Source: Archangium gephyra
GTDB lineage: Bacteria > Myxococcota > Myxococcia > Myxococcales > Myxococcaceae
Direction: 5' to 3'
Assembly (NCBI RefSeq): GCF_001027285.1
Contig: NZ_CP011509.1
Location: 2,550,501 to 2,614,500, forward strand
DNA: 64,000 nucleotides
Made by a program: the position numbers and the translations under genes. This document shows positions 59,379-64,000 of the stretch, in pieces. How positions within the stretch are numbered: position 1 is the first letter of the stretch; every line of letters starts with the position of its first letter. The notes under the pieces were generated by a model, which had not been told where the DNA came from, did not search any database, and saw only the letters and a program-made list of their open reading frames with translations.

Positions 59379-59807
59379 ATGATGATGATTCTGGGTGTCG
59401 CCGCCGCCGCGGTGCTGGGAGCCCTGTCGGGGCTCCACTTCTTCTGGGCATCCGGAGGGCGCTGGGGGGGCTCCGTGGTCATCCCCGAGCTCGATGGCAA
59501 GGCGGCGTTCACGCCCACGCCGCTGGCCACGGGGGTGGTCGGTGTCCTGCTGCTCGGCGCAGCCGGGGTCGCGCTGACCGCGGCCGGAGTGCGCGTCCTG
59601 CCGCTGCCTCTCGAGTGGGTGCGTGCCGGAACGGGGCTGCTCTCCGCCGCGTTCTTCCTGCGCGCGGTGGGAGACTTCCGCTACGTCGGCTTGTTCAAGC
59701 GCCATCGGAGGACCCGGTTCGCCCAGATGGACGACCGGCTCTACCTACCGCTGTGCCTCGGGCTCTCGGCCGCGCTGGCGGCGGTGGTCCTTCTGCCTCT
59801 CCCCTGA
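59379..59807 (+). CDS. DUF3995 membrane protein
   Basis: 142 aa with four hydrophobic helices. It opens MMMILGVAAAAVLGALSGLH with the family FFWASGGRWG, then PLATGVVGVLLLGAAGVALT, LSAAFFLRAVGDFRYVGLFK and LCLGLSAALAAVVLLPLP. DUF3995 proteins are small integral membrane proteins of unknown role, often controlled by a neighbouring regulator, as here. Start ATG 59379 follows GGAGG. Confidence 0.88.
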   Translation: MMMILGVAAAAVLGALSGLHFFWASGGRWGGSVVIPELDGKAAFTPTPLATGVVGVLLLGAAGVALTAAGVRVLPLPLEWVRAGTGLLSAAFFLRAVGDFRYVGLFKRHRRTRFAQMDDRLYLPLCLGLSAALAAVVLLPLP

Positions 59808-59849
59808 GGAGGGGCGGACCCGATGGCCGCGGGATGTGTGGCGGGCCTC

Positions 59850-60773
59850 CTACTGCAGGTCCGTGAGGCTGTCGTAGTCGTAGCGGTCGGCCGTGCGGAA
59901 GGGGGCCCCGGGCCGCAGCGGGTTGAGCACGCTGCGCGGTGTGACTGGCGTGGTCTCCCGGAAGACCGAGTAGAGGGTGTCGTCGATCCGGTGGAAGGCC
60001 AGGTCGGCGGGCGCGCTCTGCGCGGGGAGGTAGGGGGCGTCCGGGTAGCGGCGCTGCCACGCATACCAGATGCGGTCCACGTTGCAGTGGTGCAGGAAGA
60101 ACGTGGGGTCATTGGGTGACGTGCTGTCCGTCATGTCTCCGCCCACCCAGACATGCACGCTGTTGTGTATCCTCGCGGGTCCCTCCCAGCCTTCCAGGTA
60201 GTTGCGGAAGCCGTTCGAGGCGCTGGAGTAGGGGGGGGCATCGTAGAGGAGCTGGTCGCGCAGCACCGCGCGGATCGCCTCGCGCGTGGGCAGCGCGCCC
60301 TGGCTTCCGAGTGCACGTTGGAGCGGCCGCGGCCGTGCCAATCGCGTCAGCCCCCGCTCCGCCGGGACGACACGTACCTGCCAGAGACGAGGGCCGGTGA
60401 AGCGGCCCAGCGCCGTTCCGGCCCAGATGCGGGACTGGCGTGGATTCGACAGCGCCGCGTCCGCGGCCCAGTCCCAGTAGGGCAGCCGGAACTCAGGGTC
60501 ACCCACCGCGGTGCGGAGGTACCCCTCGAAGCGCAGCAGGTAGTAGCGGTGCCATGGCAGGAAGGCGGGCCCCGAGTGGGCCGCGTTGCGGTCTCGCTGC
60601 GTGGGGGGCGTGAAGAGCATCATCGATTGGTGATGCCACGCCACGAAGAAGTCATAGATGGAGAGCCCCTGCTGTCCCGGCCACGGAAAGCGCGCGGGAT
60701 CCTTGAGGGCCAGCACACCGTCGATGAACCGCTGCCGCAGGCCCTCATCGGAGAGGATGTTGCGGCGGATCAT
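59850..60773 (-). CDS. tyrosinase-family copper oxidase
   Basis: 307 aa type-3 copper protein. CuA ligands lie in FFVAWHHQSMM, AHSGPAFLPWHRYYLLRFE; CuB ligands lie in HNSVHVWVGGDM and FFLHHCNVDRIWYAWQ. The placeholder Phe/Asn before the CuB His cluster and the WHR motif are standard. No signal peptide is seen. The start overlaps the stop of the 60770 gene (ATGA), so the pair is co-translated. It would oxidise phenols to quinones (melanin-like pigment). Confidence 0.92.
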   Translation of the reverse strand: MIRRNILSDEGLRQRFIDGVLALKDPARFPWPGQQGLSIYDFFVAWHHQSMMLFTPPTQRDRNAAHSGPAFLPWHRYYLLRFEGYLRTAVGDPEFRLPYWDWAADAALSNPRQSRIWAGTALGRFTGPRLWQVRVVPAERGLTRLARPRPLQRALGSQGALPTREAIRAVLRDQLLYDAPPYSSASNGFRNYLEGWEGPARIHNSVHVWVGGDMTDSTSPNDPTFFLHHCNVDRIWYAWQRRYPDAPYLPAQSAPADLAFHRIDDTLYSVFRETTPVTPRSVLNPLRPGAPFRTADRYDYDSLTDLQ

Positions 60774-61234
60774 CGTCCGCCTCCGTGCTCGTGCGCGGCG
60801 TGATCATGGCCGCCACGGGGCGCGGGCTGCGCCGGCTCGAACAGGTGCGGCATGCGCTCGAGGAGGTGGAGCACGAGCTCCGTCGCTGTCGCGAAGGTGA
60901 GATAGGGGCACAGGTGGGACCAGAGCCGCCCCTCCTCGTCCACCATCATGTGCAGTGTGAGGAGACGTCCCTCGAGCCGCACCTCGTATATCGTGGTGAT
61001 GGTGAGGGTGCTCCCCTGGTGCTCGAGCACGCGCTCGCTGCGGACGAGGTTTTCGTGCTGGTGCTCGACATAGGAGGGGAAGTTCTTCTTCACCCACTCC
61101 GGATGCTCACTCCCTGGGGTGAAGGGATCGAACTCGAGAGGCGTGGCGGCGCGCGGTCCGGGCTTGCGAGCCGCGGCCGTAGCGGGGCGCTTGCTCGTCT
61201 TCTGTCTCGCGGAGCGCGTGGGCTTGGCTGGCAT
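60770..61234 (-). CDS. tyrosinase partner protein, possible copper chaperone
   Basis: 154 aa with a basic Ala/Lys-rich N-terminus (first 30 residues) and a compact domain SYVEHQHENLVRSERVLEHQ, LTITTIYEVRLEGRLLTLHM. The C-terminal tail is His-rich (GGHDHAAHEHGGG), able to bind copper. Overlap with the tyrosinase gene suggests a MelC1-like caddie role, but sequence similarity to MelC1 is not evident, so this is inference. Confidence 0.65.
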   Translation of the reverse strand: MPAKPTRSARQKTSKRPATAAARKPGPRAATPLEFDPFTPGSEHPEWVKKNFPSYVEHQHENLVRSERVLEHQGSTLTITTIYEVRLEGRLLTLHMMVDEEGRLWSHLCPYLTFATATELVLHLLERMPHLFEPAQPAPRGGHDHAAHEHGGGR

Positions 61235-61343
61235 CGACCCTGTCCCTCCTTTGGGATTGCCGGGCAGGGTCGGGTCTGTCCTTCATTTGGGGAACCGGCC
61301 CCGGGGGCAGGGGAGTGTCAAGCAGCCCCCGCTCGTGGCCCGT

Positions 61344-61443
61344 CAAAGGTGTCAGACGACTCGTATCGACGACTCGTATCGCTCCGGGCACAGCACCTGC
61401 ACACTCGGCTCGTGTCGCTCGAATCCTTTGACACCCTCTCCGG
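61344..61443. repeat. diverged REPIN
   Basis: AAAGGTGTCAGACGACTCG, an internal repeat CGACTCGTATCG, a spacer, then inverted CGAATCCTTTGACACCCTCT. It abuts the next gene, so its hairpin could sit in the mRNA leader. Confidence 0.65.
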
Positions 61444-61445
61444 AG

Positions 61446-61976
61446 ATGACCTTGCCATGCTCTCCAAGCTGTCGGCGTCGGCCCTTCCCCTGGAGCTTCA
61501 CGCGCGGGCTCCTCTGTTGCGCATGGCTGGGGCTCGGGGCCCTGGTGGGCACGAGCTGCCGGCCTCCCCTCGCGGCCTGCGCCGATGACGCGCGGGAAGA
61601 CGATGACACGCGGGAACAGGCGCTGGCCTCCCCGCCCCTGTCGCACGTCTTCGGCCATGGACCGTTGAAGCTCGACGGCCAGGTGGCCTGTCCGGGAGAT
61701 ACGGACTGGCTGTACGCCCATGCGGACTGCTGCCACCCGGCCGGGGTCCGTGTGCGCTGGGAGGCCGCCCTGGGAGCGCTGGAGGTCGACCTCCTGGACG
61801 TGGAGGGCGTCCCTCTGTCCCTGGACGCGCCCGGAGACCTCGCTCAACGCACGCCGGGCGAGGTGCGCCTCATGCGGGCCAGCCACGGCGGCCCGTTCCT
61901 CGTGCGGCTCCGGGCTCGGGGCGCGGCGGCGGTGCCCTACACCGTCGAGCTGTCCGCCCCCGTGTTCGTCCGCTAA
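61446..61976 (+). CDS. exported protein with PPC-like domain
   Basis: 176 aa from ATG 61446. A long basic N-region is followed by the hydrophobic GLLCCAWLGLGALVG, possibly a signal peptide. The mature part resembles a bacterial pre-peptidase C-terminal (PPC) beta-sandwich: GHGPLKLDGQVACPGDTDWL, YAHADCCHPAGVRVRWEAAL and FLVRLRARGAAAVPYTVELS. Such domains aid secretion or binding. Its 5' end is directly joined to a REPIN. Confidence 0.6.
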   Translation: MTLPCSPSCRRRPFPWSFTRGLLCCAWLGLGALVGTSCRPPLAACADDAREDDDTREQALASPPLSHVFGHGPLKLDGQVACPGDTDWLYAHADCCHPAGVRVRWEAALGALEVDLLDVEGVPLSLDAPGDLAQRTPGEVRLMRASHGGPFLVRLRARGAAAVPYTVELSAPVFVR

Positions 61977-62063
61977 AGCCCGTCTCTTCGTGGAGCCACG
62001 TGGAGCCGCGCGTCTCGCACGGCGGCAGGGCCCCCTGTGTCAGCGTCGAGCGGCCCCCGCTCG

Positions 62064-62693
62064 TCAGAACGTTCCGGCGATTCCGTTGGGCGCAAGAGAG
62101 AACGTCACGGGCGGCTGTCCATGCTGGGCCCTGGTCTGGAATGCCGGGAGGACGTGCGCCTTCGGAGCCGCGTCCAGCAGCATCCACAGGGCAAAAGCAG
62201 TGACCGGGAGGGAGACACCGCCCGTGATCAACCCAGCCGTGCACATCCCTCCGCGCTCCTGCACCTGGCTGCACCCGACCGCGGTGAACGTGATGCCCGT
62301 GACCAGGCCCATGCCTCCCAGCGTGGTGAAGACGATTCCATTCACGTGTTTCGCATACGAGGTGCCCTCCGCCACCAGAATGGCGTGGCGCGCCCGCAGC
62401 GCTTCCCGGCCGACACCGGGGATGAAGAGCCTGTCACCGTTGCGCGATTTCAAGAACAGATGCTGCCGCGGGCTGAACCACTGCGTGCAGGGCGTGGTGC
62501 AGACCAGATCCCTGCCAGCGTAGACGTCCCAGACCTGCTCTCCAGGATCCGAGACGACACTCACCGAGACCATGCCCGGCGGCGGTTCCTCGACAGGCCC
62601 GTCCTCGGCCGAAGGTGGAATGGCGACGTGCCGGATACAACCGGGCAGCACGGAACCGAGGAACAAGGAAACGAACAGGGCGAGTGCGCGCAT
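62064..62693 (-). CDS. PEGA-like lipoprotein with two hydrophobic segments
   Basis: 209 aa. Leader ALFVSLFLGSVLPGC is a clear lipobox. VSVVSDPGEQVWDVYAGRDL and CTTPCTQWFSPRQHLFL resemble a PEGA-type surface module with a Cys pair. Two later hydrophobic stretches (FTTLGGMGLVTGITFTAVGC and LITGGVSLPVTAFALWML) suggest a membrane hairpin. Function unknown. Confidence 0.65.
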   Translation of the reverse strand: MRALALFVSLFLGSVLPGCIRHVAIPPSAEDGPVEEPPPGMVSVSVVSDPGEQVWDVYAGRDLVCTTPCTQWFSPRQHLFLKSRNGDRLFIPGVGREALRARHAILVAEGTSYAKHVNGIVFTTLGGMGLVTGITFTAVGCSQVQERGGMCTAGLITGGVSLPVTAFALWMLLDAAPKAHVLPAFQTRAQHGQPPVTFSLAPNGIAGTF

Positions 62694-62898
62694 GAAAGGG
62701 ACCTTTCTCATTCTCGTGAATGCGTGGGCACCAGACAAGCCGGAGCTGGCCGCGCGATGCTCAGCGCCAGAGGGCGACGTGGTCCCGCATGAACCCTGTG
62801 CGGCTGGAGACGGAATCCGCACGAAGGGTATTGGCAGCGGTGGCCTCGCTCGAACATGCTGCACGGCCGTAAGTCGCAACGACCCACGGGGGGAGACC

Positions 62899-63468
62899 AT
62901 GCACGAGAGCAGTCGCGTTGAGTGGATGCGTGTCTGGCAGCAGGCGGTCGCGCTGTCGTGGCAGGACGAGGCCTTCAAGCGGGAGCTGCTCCAGGACGCG
63001 CGCCAGGCCCTGCGCAACCGCTTCCAGTACGACCTGCCCGAGCATATCGACCTGAAGCAGCTCGGCTTCGGCGAGCTCGCCCGGGGGTGGATGACGCCCG
63101 TGACGATTCCCGCCGACGCGCCCGAGCGGGAGCGCGTGAGCCCGCACGACTCCGTCGAGTGGATGCACGTCTGGCAGCGGGCGATCGCGCTGTCGTGGCG
63201 GGACGAGGGCTTCAAGCAGGCGCTGCTCACGGACATGCGCAAGGCCCTCTACGAGCGCTTCCAGTACATCGTCCCCGAGCACGTCGACATGCGCGTGTAC
63301 GAGAGCGAGGACCCCGCGCACGGTTGGAGGCAGCAGGCGGGCGGCACCTGGGCGCTGCCCCTGCCGCAGCTGGTGCTCACGCTGCCCCCGCCGCCCGAGG
63401 ACCCCGAGCAGGAGCCGCTCGCGCTGGCCGACCTCCCGCAGAACACCCACCTGAAGGGTGGCCACTGA
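62899..63468 (+). CDS. TOMM precursor (BMA_0021-like) with duplicated leader
   Basis: 189 aa. It contains two head-to-tail copies of the BMA_0021/BMA_0022-type precursor leader: VEWMRVWQQAVALSWQDEAF (residues 7-55) and VEWMHVWQRAIALSWRDEGF (residues 84-135). Each is followed by RF-Y-x3-PEH(I/V)D. Only the second continues into the conserved WALPLPQLVLTLPPPPEDP and a short C-terminus without Cys. The product is predicted to be a substrate for azole-forming modification or a shield/decoy form. Upstream sequence has GGGAG before ATG. Confidence 0.75.
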   Translation: MHESSRVEWMRVWQQAVALSWQDEAFKRELLQDARQALRNRFQYDLPEHIDLKQLGFGELARGWMTPVTIPADAPERERVSPHDSVEWMHVWQRAIALSWRDEGFKQALLTDMRKALYERFQYIVPEHVDMRVYESEDPAHGWRQQAGGTWALPLPQLVLTLPPPPEDPEQEPLALADLPQNTHLKGGH

Positions 63469-63500
63469 GGCCACCACCCCATCACGGAGCAACGACACAC

Positions 63501-63839
63501 ATGGCGAAACCGGACCAACTGACGGAGTGGCGAAGCGTCTGGCTCAAGGCCGTGGCGCTTTCCTGGAAGGACCCCGCCTTCAAGCAGGAGCTGCTGGCCG
63601 ACGCCCGCCGGGCCCTCGAGGTGTATTTCGATTACACCCTGCCCACGAGCGTGGACCTCAAGGTGGTGGAGCCCGCCTCTCCCGAGACGGCGGGGTGGCG
63701 TCAGCGTGGCGGTCAGCACGCCTGGAGCCTCCCCCTGCCCAAGCTGGAGATGGCCCTGCCGCCCAAGCCCAAGGACGACAACCTGCAGGCCGTGGCTCTC
63801 GCGTCGTACGATCCACACCACCCCATGGGCTGCTTCTGA
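63501..63839 (+). CDS. TOMM bacteriocin precursor (BMA_0021-like)
   Basis: 112 aa. WRSVWLKAVALSWKDPAFKQ, RALEVYFDYTLPTSVDLKVV and WSLPLPKLEMALPPKP form the typical leader. The C-terminal end SYDPHHPMGCF carries Ser and Cys that could be cyclised to azoles. 32 nt after the upstream gene, with identical spacing and leader before the next copy. The modifying cyclodehydratase and dehydrogenase are expected beyond the right edge; none is in the window. Confidence 0.85.
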   Translation: MAKPDQLTEWRSVWLKAVALSWKDPAFKQELLADARRALEVYFDYTLPTSVDLKVVEPASPETAGWRQRGGQHAWSLPLPKLEMALPPKPKDDNLQAVALASYDPHHPMGCF

Positions 63840-63870
63840 GCACTCACCCCTTCATGGAGTAACGACACAC

Positions 63871-64000
63871 ATGGCGAAACCGGACCAACTGGTGGAATGG
63901 CGAAGCGTCTGGCTCAAGGCGGTGGCGCTCTCGTGGAAGGACCCCGCCTTCAAGCAGGAGCTGCTGGCCGACGCCCGCCGGGCCCTCGAGGTGTATTTCA
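63871..64000 (+). CDS. TOMM bacteriocin precursor, cut by window end
   Basis: The first 43 codons (MAKPDQLVEWRSVWLKAVAL and on) are nearly identical to the preceding gene, and the 30 nt before the start codon are shared too. The rest lies outside the window. It is a recent tandem duplicate. Confidence 0.85.
   Translation, partial: MAKPDQLVEWRSVWLKAVALSWKDPAFKQELLADARRALEVYF

Noticed and set aside
56941..59451. 836-codon minus-strand frame
   Set aside because: Spans three genes with recognised products in other frames and is Ala/Arg/Gly-rich without motifs.

Overview
The window is high-GC, gene-dense DNA that looks like a myxobacterium of the Cystobacter/Archangium type. This is inferred from the lptC-lptA-lptB-rpoN order, a C-terminal MYXO-CTERM-like sorting tail, many lipoproteins, a FecR/Ser-Thr kinase surface operon, and G/C-ending codons throughout. 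No 16S or other taxonomic marker is present.

Layout. 1-9.2 kb is core-like: LPS export genes and sigma-54, an L,D-transpeptidase, a GT4 glycosyltransferase, an MDR-type reductase, a lipoprotein and an SDR. At 9.23 kb lies a 3' tRNA/tmRNA fragment, followed by accessory DNA to about 14 kb (IS91-like transposase relics, a broken lipoprotein with a small partner gene, a REP-associated transposase, a PfkB kinase). 14-18.7 kb holds a small exported protein, an 805-aa TPR protein and an unknown protein.

19.2-31.4 kb is the most striking region. It carries eight RebB-family (R-body) genes, an ECF-like sigma factor, a sedolisin peptidase, a seven-bladed beta-propeller lectin, a DUF4157/eCIS-core-type protein, a PatG C-terminal-like protein, a DUF1906 glycosidase-like protein and several unknowns. 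Reading upstream sequences by eye gives one shared promoter pattern in front of nearly every transcription unit here, including the sigma gene: TTCACA, 16 nt, CGTC. I therefore read the region as one autoregulated sigma regulon that makes an R-body-like system together with secreted and lectin-type partners.

31.4-41.2 kb is a mosaic: more IS91-like relics, a C1q-like protein, a second REP-associated transposase, an SDR, OsmC, a lipoprotein, a LysM-GH19 chitinase, a GH12 endoglucanase and a GST. These are separated by many copies of a short repeat (core GGTGTCAAAGGA) that forms REPIN-like inverted pairs. 41.3-48.7 kb holds a membrane protein and a three-gene operon of two large paralogous membrane-anchored proteins plus a Hint-domain protein. 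49-56.9 kb is a tightly overlapping five-gene operon (Ig-like MYXO-CTERM protein, Ig/barrel protein, PEGA-like protein, FecR lipoprotein, Ser/Thr kinase). 57.2-62.7 kb carries an M91 (NleD-like) metallopeptidase, a TetR/DUF3995 divergent pair with visible operators, a tyrosinase with a partner protein, and two lipoprotein or exported proteins. The right edge (62.9-64 kb) is the start of a tandem array of BMA_0021-type TOMM bacteriocin precursors that runs off the window.
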